Of a stretch of DNA of 64,000 nt, positions 8,370 to 17,288 are shown in pieces. Where the stretch lies: contig NZ_JPRN01000003.1 in NCBI RefSeq assembly GCF_000737715.1, positions 1 to 64,000 of the forward strand, in the 5' to 3' direction. Both the position numbers and the translations under genes were made by a program. The DNA comes from Chryseobacterium sp. JM1 (GTDB taxonomy: Bacteria; Bacteroidota; Bacteroidia; Flavobacteriales; Weeksellaceae). The notes below the pieces were generated by a model. It worked only from the letters and a program-made list of their open reading frames with translations, was not told the origin of the DNA and made no database searches. Position 1 is the stretch's first letter. Each line of letters begins with the position of its first letter.

Positions 8370-10823
8370 TTATTTAGTTTTCTTATCGAAAAACTCCATA
8401 ATTTCTTTTATTTTCTTAACACTTTTATCACTTATTTCCTGAACTTCATGTTCTGCATGTTCATATATGGTGGCATATTTTAGCTTGTCAATATCGGCTT
8501 TTTTCTGGCCTTTGACCCAACTATTGATTATAATATCACTCCACCTGGCGTTTGGAGAAGAGGGATGTACAAAATATTTGCTGGCTACATAATCTGCTAA
8601 AGCAGTTCCGCTTATTCCATTTTTATATTGTGTTCCCACATCCTGTACTGCTATTTTTGCCAATTCGGCACTGATCTTATTCAGAGGATGGCTATAGCTG
8701 TCTTTTGCCAGTTGGGAGTGGGACGGGCAGTCTCCATAATTGGTATTCAGATGAGATTGGGCTTCCGGAATAATTTCATCAAAAGAACCCAATACGAGAT
8801 TGAAAACAAGTTTTGGAAAAAAGGCCATAATCTTACCCGTGTATCCCATGCCTTTCTGAAGGGTTTCAGCTGATTTTGAGCCTAATTTCTCAAAAAAATC
8901 TCTGGACATCCATTCCTGCTTATCTGTTTTCTGATATTCTTTGGCCAGAAAATCCTGAAAAGTAAGGAATTGATTGAACCACGACAACCATGTTGCATAT
9001 TCTATTCCTAAATAATTTGAGCTCTTCTGCGCCTTATCAGATTTTTGTGCTTTTGAAAGATCTTCAAGCACACTAATGATAAATTTCTCAGCCAGAGATC
9101 TCTGCCCCGGAATCCGTCTTTTGTATTCTTTAATTGTAGGGTCAAATAATAAATCACCCATTTTGGGACCTACACTCGCCATTGTATCATCGGTCAGGAA
9201 TCTGCCACTTACCACCGGAATCTGGGTCGGTTGTTTTCCTTTGTAATAAGACACCCACGGATAAGCATCCACTCCAAGTCTTCTCAATGATACTTCTACA
9301 AAATTGGTATGGGAGAAGTAGTCTTCCAAAACGTGCAGAGCGGCTCCCAAATGCCTCAACCCCTGTGAAGATCCTCTTTTAGATACGGCAAGAACCAGCT
9401 GTTGCTTCATATAAGTAACCGAAGAAGGACGGTCTCCCGGAAAATCTTTCCAAAAGAAATAAGACATATTTTTAGCAGGATCTATTTTCCACGATTGATG
9501 GTTATCTCCCGAATAAAGCTTTTTTACACTGTTTGTTCCCTCGTAGGTGTAGGAGATCATATTCCCTTTGTCATCTTTAGCATCAGATTCATCTTGCAGT
9601 CCATAGGGGTTGTCAATATGTTCTTCCGGGCGGTAGAGCCCAAGAATATCTTTGTTAAGCGCACCATACTCAGTATTAAATTTTGCTTCCAGTGTTGTAT
9701 AGTCATCTGCCGGGTTCTTTCCTCCTTCTTTTAAGGGATCAAAAGTAAATTCTTTAATCGCCAGAATCTTAATCAACTGCACCCAGCCCTCATGGGATAG
9801 CTGCATAGGAGTCAATTCTTTAATAACTTTGTTTTTCTGCGCTTTGATGGCTGCATTGGTTCCTCTCACCGTAATTTTTACAATAACCTGCGAGAAATCC
9901 CTGAGCCAGTTTCCATAATAAATTTTACGAACATCCTGCTCCGAGTAGATTCTGGACTGCGGATTGGCTAAAGCTTCAAACTCAATATCACCATGAGCGA
10001 AAGCTGCATTCTTATTGTGTTTACGGTTTCTTCCTGCTCCGTAATTTGAGATATCGTCTGTAGGATCTTCATCATACTGCCGGTCTTCTCCCACATATTC
10101 TGTTACTTTGGAGTGCAGGGTGGAAAAATCAATGATAAGATCACCTTTAAAAGTTGGAAGTTCTGCTTTGGCAAAATTCAGCTGAGATTCATGGAAAATA
10201 TCAAACCGGAACAGAGAATAGGCAAATTTAGCGCCTTCATCAATTACATCTGTATCAGGAATTCCATTGGACGCTAATTCGGTTCGGAGAAGATTATCAA
10301 TGTGATGGCCATATTCTTCAACCAGGGCTGCCATCAGTTCTGCTCTCTTGTCGTTGTCTTTTGCGGCTTCTTCAACAAACTTTTGATTAACAATAATTTT
10401 TTTTCTTTTGTTGCTGTAGCCGGCAGGGCCGCCTCTTCTTCCTACCAAACCTTTGGAAACAATAATTTCCGGAGCTTTGATTTTGTTATCGCTTAAATCT
10501 CTGTAAAGTTTGCTTAATGCTTCTGCTTCGATTTCGTAGCCAAAGATCTGGGTCATAAAAAGCATGAAAGTGATCTCCCCAAGTTCCTTGGCAAGACTCA
10601 TCAGCTGATCATGGGCATAGGTGCTTTCAAGTTTATATTCACTTTCCTGAACATCCATGGGAGGCGGAACGAATTTTTCCGGTTCTCCGTAAATAACGCC
10701 GCCTTCTTTTCCTATCTGTATAACTTTGCTGCCTGAGTTTTCAATCTCATCCTTGGAATATCTTTTATAATTTCCTCCAACAACTTTGGTGATATTCCCT
10801 TTTACAATCCTTGTTCTGCTCAT
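8370..10823 (-). CDS. Het-C domain T6SS effector
   Basis: This 817-residue protein has the two hallmark blocks of the Het-C family (Pfam PF07217): AFAHGDIEFEAL followed by KIYYGNWLRDFSQ near residues 275-310, and LGAALHVLEDYFSHTNFVEV near 488-510. The latter His/Asp-rich helix resembles zinc-dependent phospholipase C helices, which is why a membrane-lipid target is suspected. The N-terminal third contains VEEYGHHID (about 170-178), which looks like a metal-binding helix. There is no signal peptide, consistent with T6SS delivery. The gene follows vgrG by 11 bases and precedes a lipoprotein gene, the normal effector-immunity order. Family membership is clear; the exact reaction is inferred. Confidence 0.85.
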   Translation of the reverse strand: MSRTRIVKGNITKVVGGNYKRYSKDEIENSGSKVIQIGKEGGVIYGEPEKFVPPPMDVQESEYKLESTYAHDQLMSLAKELGEITFMLFMTQIFGYEIEAEALSKLYRDLSDNKIKAPEIIVSKGLVGRRGGPAGYSNKRKKIIVNQKFVEEAAKDNDKRAELMAALVEEYGHHIDNLLRTELASNGIPDTDVIDEGAKFAYSLFRFDIFHESQLNFAKAELPTFKGDLIIDFSTLHSKVTEYVGEDRQYDEDPTDDISNYGAGRNRKHNKNAAFAHGDIEFEALANPQSRIYSEQDVRKIYYGNWLRDFSQVIVKITVRGTNAAIKAQKNKVIKELTPMQLSHEGWVQLIKILAIKEFTFDPLKEGGKNPADDYTTLEAKFNTEYGALNKDILGLYRPEEHIDNPYGLQDESDAKDDKGNMISYTYEGTNSVKKLYSGDNHQSWKIDPAKNMSYFFWKDFPGDRPSSVTYMKQQLVLAVSKRGSSQGLRHLGAALHVLEDYFSHTNFVEVSLRRLGVDAYPWVSYYKGKQPTQIPVVSGRFLTDDTMASVGPKMGDLLFDPTIKEYKRRIPGQRSLAEKFIISVLEDLSKAQKSDKAQKSSNYLGIEYATWLSWFNQFLTFQDFLAKEYQKTDKQEWMSRDFFEKLGSKSAETLQKGMGYTGKIMAFFPKLVFNLVLGSFDEIIPEAQSHLNTNYGDCPSHSQLAKDSYSHPLNKISAELAKIAVQDVGTQYKNGISGTALADYVASKYFVHPSSPNARWSDIIINSWVKGQKKADIDKLKYATIYEHAEHEVQEISDKSVKKIKEIMEFFDKKTK

Positions 10824-10834
10824 AGTGTAATGAT

Positions 10835-12766
10835 TTAATAATTATTACTTTTCTCTGAGCTGTTATTCTTCACTATTTTATCGGAATGCTGTTCGTTGGT
10901 TCCGGCACTCTGCGTTACAATTTTCCCTTCACTTACTTCATTTCTTTCTTTCTTCGTTTCACTGTGCACATCTCCATCTATAATTTCCGTCAGTTTTCCG
11001 GTGATCATCATACTTGCATCCCCAATTACAGAGGTTATTTTCATAGCACCCACACTTTGGGTGTCATTCATCGTCACGGATTCTGATTTGTTCATACCGA
11101 CTATATTGCTTTGGTCGGCGCCTACAGTGGTACTCATATTCTGACCTACACTGATCATCAGATTTTCTCCGGCGATGAAAGTCATATTTTTCGGTGCAGT
11201 TACCGTAATATTGCCTTTGCCATCCATAAGATAGGAATTGCCGCTTGGATCCTCGATAAAGATGCTGCCTTCCGTATCATTGAAGATCACTTTATTTCCG
11301 CTCCGGGTCTGAATAGATTTAACATGATTGTCGATCCCGCCGCCTAAGCCTACTTTACCATGAAACATTCCTCCCATAGCGAAAGGAAAATCAGGGTGGT
11401 GGTATTCAAAACCTACCATAACCTGGTCACCCACTTCGGGAACAGCTACAAATCCTCTGTTTTGAGTAATTTGATCTGTACCTCCGGCATCGGGACTCAT
11501 CATTCGGATGAAATGGGTGGTATTATTTTGCTGCCAATCAAACTGTACCTGTATACGCCCCTGATTCAGCGGGTCTGTATTTGAAATTACGGTTGCAATC
11601 TGAGGTTCGGCATTTGGTATTTTAAATTCATGACGAGGCATAAAACCTGTTCCTTCCGCTATAGCTTCAAATGAACCTGTGTAATAACCTCTTGCATCCA
11701 CTTCATGAATCGTTTCTGTGATCATTAATTTGGTGAAGTGTGAAGTCTCGTTGGTATCCGGCTTTCTCATTTGAATATCCGCAGTACATCCCGGGTATAA
11801 AAAGGGAACCGTAGTATCACCGGAAACGGTAAATACTTCTACAGCGGCATTGCCGGCTGCACCTTTCTGAGACTGGTCTACGTCAATAGAAATGTTGGCA
11901 TTGATAGGAACGGGAGTTAAAGACTGGCTGGTAAAGATACCGTCGTTTAACTGGTAAGCTTTCGAAGCAAGTTCGCCGAGATGCTTGACACTTGCTGAAG
12001 TACTTAACATCTTAGCGTGGCTGCTGCTGTCATATCCGAAAAACTGAGGCTTGGTGTGTACTGCATTCATCTCAACCTGTACGTTCGTTACATTACTTCC
12101 GTAAACGAGAGGTATAGGTTGCTCAGCGGGAGGTAAGCTTCCAAAATGGAGAACATATCCATCGTAATAGAACTGTTCTCCATAGGATTCAGCTATTCGT
12201 GCCAGATAGTTATAATGGGTTTCATTATACTGGGCGCTGTAGTTGATATAGCTTTTATTCTGGCTGTTTACTTTAAAATCAAATTTGCCGGAACCCAGTG
12301 TTTCTTTGATGACACGTTCAGCAATAATCCCCGTATTAACAGACTGGCTTCCCCCAAAACTCTGTGTATGGGGTGCAGCATCCATTAAGATGGTAGGACT
12401 TTTACCTTTTAAAATAATATTTCCAAGGCTCATTTTGTCCTGGCTGAAAGCTACTGTTGTAATAAGGCCTACAAAGCTTCGTTCCGGACTTTCATTTTCC
12501 GAATCTTTATACCTGAATGTTACGGTCAGACGCTGGCCTAAGAATTTTTGACTATCTAAAAGGTTGTGATTCTGAGCTTTGCCTAAAGAATCATGAGCCA
12601 GAGTCAGTTCAAATTCATGGTGTTTTTTTGCACTCTGCTGTAACCGGAAGTGCTTAAAATGCTTGATGATCTGGCCTTCTATCACAATATCCAAACGTAC
12701 GACACGGTTGATGCCTGAAATATCGTTTTCTGAAATCTTCTCAGAGTTTGAAGTACTTTTTTTCAT
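10835..12766 (-). CDS. vgrG: VgrG/TssI spike protein of type VI secretion
   Basis: This 643-residue protein has the domain order of VgrG: a gp27-like base (about 20-350), a gp5 OB-fold (about 385-465, with IATVISNTDPLNQGRIQVQF, RGFVAVPEVGDQVMVGFEY and FPFAMGGMFHG), and a C-terminal beta-helical needle (about 490-600) with repeating short valine/threonine strands. The trimer punctures target cells at the tip of the Hcp tube. No extra effector domain is fused; the last 40 residues are hydrophilic and low complexity. It is the first gene of the nine-gene minus-strand cassette, 11 bases before the Het-C gene. Hcp, sheath and TssBCEFGK genes are absent from the window, so this is an orphan vgrG island. 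Confidence 0.93.
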   Translation of the reverse strand: MKKSTSNSEKISENDISGINRVVRLDIVIEGQIIKHFKHFRLQQSAKKHHEFELTLAHDSLGKAQNHNLLDSQKFLGQRLTVTFRYKDSENESPERSFVGLITTVAFSQDKMSLGNIILKGKSPTILMDAAPHTQSFGGSQSVNTGIIAERVIKETLGSGKFDFKVNSQNKSYINYSAQYNETHYNYLARIAESYGEQFYYDGYVLHFGSLPPAEQPIPLVYGSNVTNVQVEMNAVHTKPQFFGYDSSSHAKMLSTSASVKHLGELASKAYQLNDGIFTSQSLTPVPINANISIDVDQSQKGAAGNAAVEVFTVSGDTTVPFLYPGCTADIQMRKPDTNETSHFTKLMITETIHEVDARGYYTGSFEAIAEGTGFMPRHEFKIPNAEPQIATVISNTDPLNQGRIQVQFDWQQNNTTHFIRMMSPDAGGTDQITQNRGFVAVPEVGDQVMVGFEYHHPDFPFAMGGMFHGKVGLGGGIDNHVKSIQTRSGNKVIFNDTEGSIFIEDPSGNSYLMDGKGNITVTAPKNMTFIAGENLMISVGQNMSTTVGADQSNIVGMNKSESVTMNDTQSVGAMKITSVIGDASMMITGKLTEIIDGDVHSETKKERNEVSEGKIVTQSAGTNEQHSDKIVKNNSSEKSNNY

Positions 12767-12837
12767 TGGTGTTATTTCAATAAATATAGAAATATTACAA
12801 CCTCTGAGAAAATATTTGGGTATAAATTTGAAAAATT

Positions 12838-12850
12838 GTAGTAAAACTAC
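12838..12850 (-). terminator. Weak hairpin downstream of the 12890 gene
   Basis: On the minus strand a 5-bp stem GTAGT/ACTAC with a TTT loop is followed by AATTTTTC, about 40 bases after the stop of the gene at 12890-13336. It is short for an intrinsic terminator but correctly placed between that gene and vgrG. Confidence 0.35.
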
Positions 12851-12889
12851 GATGCTTTATTTAGGATTTGATATTTACAGACTCACTAA

Positions 12890-13336
12890 TTACTGCTTAA
12901 CAACAATCGCATCCTGACGTACCACTTCACGGTCATTTTCGTCACTTACAACCAAAGTATAAGGTGCTTTGGAAGGTGAATCGGTAAGATAATTCCTCCA
13001 GACCTGATAACTGTAACCTTCATTCACAAAGCTGAAATAGTAATTTCCTCCTGAACCGTCAGGAATCAATTCTCCGTCGCTGATGATCATACTTGGCTTT
13101 GACGTGATTTTGGCATTTGCTGCCCATGACTGGTAAAGGTATTTTCCGTTGGGTTGTTTATCAATTCTGATCTTGAACTTTTTCGTTTTGATGATCACTG
13201 TTTTGGGTACTTTCTGGAAAGGCTTTACCTCATTGGAAAGATGAACAGGTTGAGTGGTTATCGCTGGTTTTTCTGCTGCATAAGCTAAAGAAAACTGAGT
13301 AATGCAGAAGGCTCCTAATAAAATCGGTTTGATCAT
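12890..13336 (-). CDS. Secreted protein of unknown function
   Basis: This 148-residue protein starts with a Sec signal peptide (MIKPILLGAFCITQFSLAYAAEK, cleavage probably after AYA near residue 20). The mature part is a small beta-rich domain with KKFKIRIDKQPNGKYLYQSW, ISDGELIPDGSGGNYYFSF and YQVWRNYL. No family is recognised. Its stop lies 123 bases from the vgrG start on the same strand, with a weak hairpin between, so it is probably not part of the T6SS operon. An envelope role is likely from the signal peptide; nothing further can be said. Confidence 0.65.
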   Translation of the reverse strand: MIKPILLGAFCITQFSLAYAAEKPAITTQPVHLSNEVKPFQKVPKTVIIKTKKFKIRIDKQPNGKYLYQSWAANAKITSKPSMIISDGELIPDGSGGNYYFSFVNEGYSYQVWRNYLTDSPSKAPYTLVVSDENDREVVRQDAIVVKQ

Positions 13337-13427
13337 TGGATGGTGGGTTATTGGTTAAGTTTAAAACCCATCAAATATGAAGCCATTTGATGCTGAGTTC
13401 GTGGTTATAACCAGCAGCCCACTTTGG

Positions 13428-14465
13428 TTATCGTAAGATGGTTTCATTGATCCATGTATTCAGTTCCATGGTGTTTCTTAGGGTTTTCAGAAACCATGTA
13501 TTGGCTTTGTAGTCTTCGATGTACTGAGGGAAATAGACGTTGAGGCCTTTTCTGAAATTAAAAAAGCTGAGGTGTATATTTTCTGCTAAAGACTCAAGAC
13601 GTTGGTAAAGCCATATCTTATCCTCCGGCAGACCGGATGTATGATGCCTGATCAGCACTTCAATGACAGGGATGTCAATTCTTTCCGACTCTCTCAATAT
13701 TTTATCCAGAGCATTGGTTAACACTTCATCGTTAAGGAAATTGATATGCTGCAGATTTTCATCATTGTTCTGAAAAAGATGTTCAAATTCATTGTCCTGA
13801 AGCAAATCGTGTGCACCATGCATGATTTCCGAGACAGAGCTGTAGTCATTATTATCTTTTACAATAAAAACAGCCGGGATGTCCATTTTCAGACGGGTAT
13901 AAGCTTCAATTTTATGATGGCCGTCCAGTACAAAAGCACAGCTCAGCATCGGATCCAGATGATAGAGGCTGTAAAATATAACCGGTTTCGGGCGGCCTCC
14001 TTTTCTGATCAGATCGATGTAGTATTCCGTTCTTTCAGGATCAATGCTTTTACTTTCCAGAGTATACAGATAGTTAAAATCATCAAAAGGGTAGAACCAG
14101 CCAGAAAATTTTCGGTCATTGGTATTCTCATCAGCAGCTGAAGTTCTGCTCATATAAAAATTGGAATTGTCAGCTGGAATTTTACCCAGATTGACCTGAT
14201 AGGTACCATTTTCAAAAAGTTTAAGAAAATCTTCAATACCCGTCATGATTTCAGCTTCTGTTCCATCAACAAGTGCCTGATTAAGACCATCAGCAAAGGT
14301 TATCTTTTCCTTTTCAGAAAGTTCAGACACCGCATAGTATTCACCCACACTTCCACGGGAGTCCGGCCAGTTGACGGCCACAGGACGTCGTATGATTAAG
14401 CAGCTGGCAAAGCCATCGTACAGAGCCTTGATAATGCCCTGTCCGTGAGTGATGAGTATTTCCAT
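13428..14465 (-). CDS. ParB/sulfiredoxin-like fold protein beside an ABC ATPase
   Basis: This 345-residue cytosolic protein contains a ParB-N-like core around residues 145-200: YYIDLIRKGGRPKPVIFY, then CAFVLDGHHKIEAYTRLKM and PAVFIVKDN. The DGHHKIEAY motif matches the nucleotide-binding/catalytic turn of ParB- and sulfiredoxin-fold proteins. The N-terminal 120 residues and the helical C-terminal half (YQRLESLAENIHLSFFNFRKG) are not recognised. The gene begins 8 bases after the ABC ATPase stop on the same strand, so the two are probably co-transcribed. Whether the fold acts on DNA, nucleotides or protein here is unknown; it is not a plasmid partition ParB, since no ParA or HTH is present. Confidence 0.55.
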   Translation of the reverse strand: MEILITHGQGIIKALYDGFASCLIIRRPVAVNWPDSRGSVGEYYAVSELSEKEKITFADGLNQALVDGTEAEIMTGIEDFLKLFENGTYQVNLGKIPADNSNFYMSRTSAADENTNDRKFSGWFYPFDDFNYLYTLESKSIDPERTEYYIDLIRKGGRPKPVIFYSLYHLDPMLSCAFVLDGHHKIEAYTRLKMDIPAVFIVKDNNDYSSVSEIMHGAHDLLQDNEFEHLFQNNDENLQHINFLNDEVLTNALDKILRESERIDIPVIEVLIRHHTSGLPEDKIWLYQRLESLAENIHLSFFNFRKGLNVYFPQYIEDYKANTWFLKTLRNTMELNTWINETILR

Positions 14466-14473
14466 GGAATGAA

Positions 14474-15175
14474 TTAAGAAACGGCGGTGTAGCTGGCAAA
14501 AGCTTCTTCCAGGCTGTTGAATCGGCCTTTAAATTCATCAATCGGGCAGTCCTGAAGAATGTTTCCCTTATGAATCAGAATAACGCGGGAGCAGAGTGCT
14601 TCCACTTCCTGCATGATGTGCGTAGACAGAAGAACCGTCTTTTGCTGACCAATCTCTTTCACAACATTTCTGATCTCAATGATCTGGTTCGGATCCAGTC
14701 CGTTGGTAGGTTCGTCCAGAATTAAGAGGTCAGGTTGATGAATGATGGCCTGTGCAAGACCAACTCTTTGTTTGTATCCTTTCGACAGTTGACCGATTTT
14801 TTTTGATTTTTCAGGCGTGATTCCCACCAGTTCAATCACTTCATCTACTCTGGCTGCGGATATTTTATGAATGTTGGCCACAAACTGAAGATATTCTCTG
14901 ACGTACATTTCCAGATACAGTGGATTGTTTTCGGGAAGGAAGCCTATTTTCTTCTTGCTTTCAATCTCGTGTTCAGAAATATTCATTCCGTTAAAGATGA
15001 TTTCGCCCTGATCAATTTTCAGTGCCCCGACAATGGATTTCATCAGCGTGGACTTCCCGGCTCCGTTTGGACCCAGAAGACCGATGATCTCATTTTGATC
15101 AATAGAAATATTGATATTGTCTAGTGCAGTCTGTTCTCCAAACTTTTTGGTTAAATTGATTATCTGAAGCGGCAT
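14474..15175 (-). CDS. ABC transporter ATP-binding protein, GldA-like
   Basis: This 233-residue ABC ATPase is complete: Walker A GLLGPNGAGKST (about 34-45), Q-loop region GFLPENNPLYLEMYVREYL, signature LSKGYKQRVGLAQA (in place of LSGGQ), Walker B LLILDEPTNGLD, and the H-loop LLSTHIMQEVEAL. The PENNPLYLEMYVREYL stretch is characteristic of the GldA branch, which in gliding Flavobacteria pairs with GldF and GldG. It is shorter than the roughly 300-residue GldA proteins I know, and no permease gene is adjacent, so I do not assign the symbol. The downstream partner is the ParB-like protein. Confidence 0.85.
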   Translation of the reverse strand: MPLQIINLTKKFGEQTALDNINISIDQNEIIGLLGPNGAGKSTLMKSIVGALKIDQGEIIFNGMNISEHEIESKKKIGFLPENNPLYLEMYVREYLQFVANIHKISAARVDEVIELVGITPEKSKKIGQLSKGYKQRVGLAQAIIHQPDLLILDEPTNGLDPNQIIEIRNVVKEIGQQKTVLLSTHIMQEVEALCSRVILIHKGNILQDCPIDEFKGRFNSLEEAFASYTAVS

Positions 15176-15201
15176 AATTCTTAATGTCTTTCTGCAAAAG
15201 T

Positions 15202-15233
15202 AAAAATAAAAAACTCATTCGGATGAATGAGTT
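15202..15233 (-). terminator. Intrinsic terminator of the 15257 gene
   Basis: A perfect 9-bp stem AACTCATTC/GAATGAGTT with a 4-base loop occupies 15212-15233. Read on the minus strand it is followed by TTTTATTTTTAC. It lies 23 bases after the stop of the gene at 15257-15817 and before the GldA-like gene, so it separates two transcription units. Confidence 0.8.
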
Positions 15234-15256
15234 CAGTAATATTGAAAAAAATACGT

Positions 15257-15817
15257 TTATTTCTTTGATTTTTTGTTCTTGCTGTTGCCATTTGAAGACG
15301 GAGCAGCAGTAGATGCCTGATTGGAACCTGTCTTTGTACCATTGATGGTGCCAGGCTTCTCGTACATGGCAGATTTTCCATTGACTCTTCCGAATACTTT
15401 TTCCACCTGTTTTTTATTTAAAAACTGGGATTTTCCAACGTATTTACGGTTTTTATTGATATACTGGATAAACTGAACGGTCGGCTGGCCATAGTTTTTT
15501 TCGTAATGCAGTTCAATGATGTCATTGGGAAGTTCCAGGATAATGTTTTCGTCCGGAGTAGTGATAAAGCCATCCATGATCAGTTTATAAAGACCGGATA
15601 CGTCACCGTCAAGGTTCTGGAATGAAAAAGATCTGATGGTGTTCAGGTTACTGGTGTTGAGATCCTGATAGTTGATGGTAAATTTATCCTCTTTTTTATA
15701 TAAACCTACGGAATTATCTTTGCCAATTTCCACCAGGCTTTCGTTTTTCAACACTTTGATCTGTGAGAAAACTGAAACGCCGAACATACATGTAATGAGT
15801 AGAATTATTTTTCTCAT
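15257..15817 (-). CDS. Secreted protein of unknown function with low-complexity tail
   Basis: This 186-residue protein has a Sec signal peptide (MRKIILLITCMFGVSVFSQ, cleavage near residue 19). A folded domain of about 125 residues follows, including SFQNLDGDVSGLYKLIMDGF and NIILELPNDIIELHYEKNYG. The C-terminal 40 residues are a Ser/Asn/Lys-rich low-complexity tail ending KNKKSKK. Hypothetical proteins of this shape are common in Flavobacteriia. A clear terminator follows. No neighbour suggests a function, and it stands alone as a transcription unit. Confidence 0.65.
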   Translation of the reverse strand: MRKIILLITCMFGVSVFSQIKVLKNESLVEIGKDNSVGLYKKEDKFTINYQDLNTSNLNTIRSFSFQNLDGDVSGLYKLIMDGFITTPDENIILELPNDIIELHYEKNYGQPTVQFIQYINKNRKYVGKSQFLNKKQVEKVFGRVNGKSAMYEKPGTINGTKTGSNQASTAAPSSNGNSKNKKSKK

Positions 15818-16233
15818 GTGGAGGGATTTTAATGTTTTATAAATTGGTGGATTAAAACTAATAATAAAAATGCTAAAAACATTTATTTCTTAAGCAAAAG
15901 TAATACTTTTTTTTAATATCATGGTGTGATCTCTTTTCCATATTATGCATGTCATAAAGGTGTTTTTGTTCAGATATAAATATAAAATTTAAGGTAATGG
16001 ATATGATTTACAAGAATAATATTAAATGTTTTGTAATTGATTTATTGTATTGGAATAAATCAAATTATATGGGTTTAAAATCAATTTGAGAAAGAGAAAT
16101 ACCCCATATTGTCCTGATAATGAATACGGAATAAGTCTTTGGATATTTGACGGAGCAGAAAATATTTTTTATACGGCTACGAAATAGAATGAAATTACCA
16201 TTATTTTTGTTTCATCATTAATATTCATTCACC
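15818..16233. other. Divergent intergenic region with a possible coding remnant
   Basis: This A+T-rich gap separates two divergent genes. It should hold their promoters; a TATTTTTG box at 16202-16209 fits the -7 element of the gene at 16234, but no -33 TTG is correctly spaced. Between about 16054 and 16187 the plus strand has a stop-free run of some 42 codons without an ATG (contains CPDNEYGISLWIFDGAEN, ends at TAG 16185-16187). It looks protein-like and may be a decayed gene end. Otherwise nothing was recognised. Confidence 0.3.
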
Positions 16234-16797
16234 ATGATCGATATCGCAGAATTTAAAGAAAACTTAGGATTAAAAGAAATCCCCGTTGAACTCGAAAAAC
16301 TGATCTACTTCCAAAACCATATATCTTCCGGAGAGTATTACAGCCAGGGTTTTGGTGTTACCATCGATGATAAATCCGGTCTGAAAAGCTGGAGCGAAGA
16401 TGAACATTTTTTAGCCCGCCTATTTCCTGTTGCCCAGGCGAATGGCTCCGGTTCATTTTATACGATTTGGAACGACGGAACAGATAAGGCTTTAAACCAA
16501 ATGCCCGTTGTGGTTTTTGGAGATGAAGGCGGTGTGCATATTGTTGCCGAAAATATCCTGCAACTGCTTCATTTGCTGACTTACGATACCGAAATAACCG
16601 TTGATTTTGACAGTGCTTATTTTTACAGGGATGAAGATGATGATGAGGAAAGCGAAGACCTCAGTGAATACCTGAAATGGATGGCTGGAGATTACGGTTT
16701 AGCTCAGATTGAAGAACCGGATGAGCTGATCAAAGCTGCTCAGGAGAAGTACAAAGAACAATTTGAACAATGGTTCGGGAAATATTTTGAATACTAA
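16234..16797 (+). CDS. Conserved cytosolic protein, possibly SUKH (SMI1/KNR4)-like
   Basis: This 187-residue acidic protein starts at an ATG with a TATTTTTG box 25 bases upstream. The middle contains FLARLFPVAQANGSGSFYTIW, PVVVFGDEGGVHIVAENI and LLHLLTYDTEI, which resembles the glycine-rich core and final helix of SUKH-type immunity proteins, but I cannot be sure of the family. The segment DEDDDEESED (about 131-140) is strongly acidic. SUKH proteins protect against nuclease and other polymorphic toxins. No toxin gene is adjacent, so the protein may be an orphan immunity protein or unrelated. It ends 9 bases before the convergent gene at 16806. Confidence 0.5.
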   Translation: MIDIAEFKENLGLKEIPVELEKLIYFQNHISSGEYYSQGFGVTIDDKSGLKSWSEDEHFLARLFPVAQANGSGSFYTIWNDGTDKALNQMPVVVFGDEGGVHIVAENILQLLHLLTYDTEITVDFDSAYFYRDEDDDEESEDLSEYLKWMAGDYGLAQIEEPDELIKAAQEKYKEQFEQWFGKYFEY

Positions 16798-16805
16798 TGA
16801 ATGAT

Positions 16806-17288
16806 CTAATGTCCGTAGCTGACCACTCTTGAAATTTTCCAGCCACCGGATGTTTTTTTCCAGACGTGAACAAATTTGAATGTTCCGCAGTTGATCAGGG
16901 AGCCATTTTCCAGACGGCAAAACTGATGAATTCCGGTTTGTACAGCTCCGTAATCTTTAATAGGATAGACTTCAACAGACCCAGGAACTAAAACTCTTCG
17001 GGTATAGCTGTAATTTTTTGCCACTCTGCTGAAATTGTCAACGGTTTCCTGATAATTGGCCAGACCTCCCACGTCATGAAAAAATTCAAGATCTTCAGTG
17101 AAAAATGTCTTCAGTTGATCGATATTTCCGGAGTTCGCAGCACCAAAAAGGAGGCTGTCTTTTTTTTTAATGGTATCGTAGAGCTCCTTTGAAACTGGAG
17201 TATAGGCTTTTGACTGAGAGAAAAACGCTGTCCAGACCGAACAGCAAAGGCATATTGAAAAGAGTTTAACCAAGAGTATTTTCTTCAT
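16806..17288 (-). CDS. Exported NTF2/DUF4440-like protein
   Basis: This 160-residue protein has an N-terminal signal (MKKILLVKLFSICLCCSVWTAFFSQ). An NTF2-like alpha+beta barrel follows: LYDTIKKKDSLLFGAANSGN, DQLKTFFTEDLEFFHDVGG, then the strands YGAVQTGIHQFC, FKFVHVWKKTSGGWKISRVV. The order and the final W-K-I-S-R-V-V-S strand match DUF4440/SnoaL-like proteins. Such folds bind small molecules or act as simple enzymes; the ligand is not known. Export to the periplasm is predicted. The gene converges on the one at 16234-16797 with only 8 bases between, too little for a separate terminator. Confidence 0.75.
   Translation of the reverse strand: MKKILLVKLFSICLCCSVWTAFFSQSKAYTPVSKELYDTIKKKDSLLFGAANSGNIDQLKTFFTEDLEFFHDVGGLANYQETVDNFSRVAKNYSYTRRVLVPGSVEVYPIKDYGAVQTGIHQFCRLENGSLINCGTFKFVHVWKKTSGGWKISRVVSYGH

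Noticed and set aside
13428..14465. ParB-like protein considered as a chromosome or plasmid partition ParB
   Set aside because: No ParA neighbour, no parS-like palindromes seen, and no helix-turn-helix after the ParB-N-like core.
14341..14541. Small minus-strand frame between the ParB-like and ABC genes
   Set aside because: It overlaps both real genes in another frame and shows no protein-like features.
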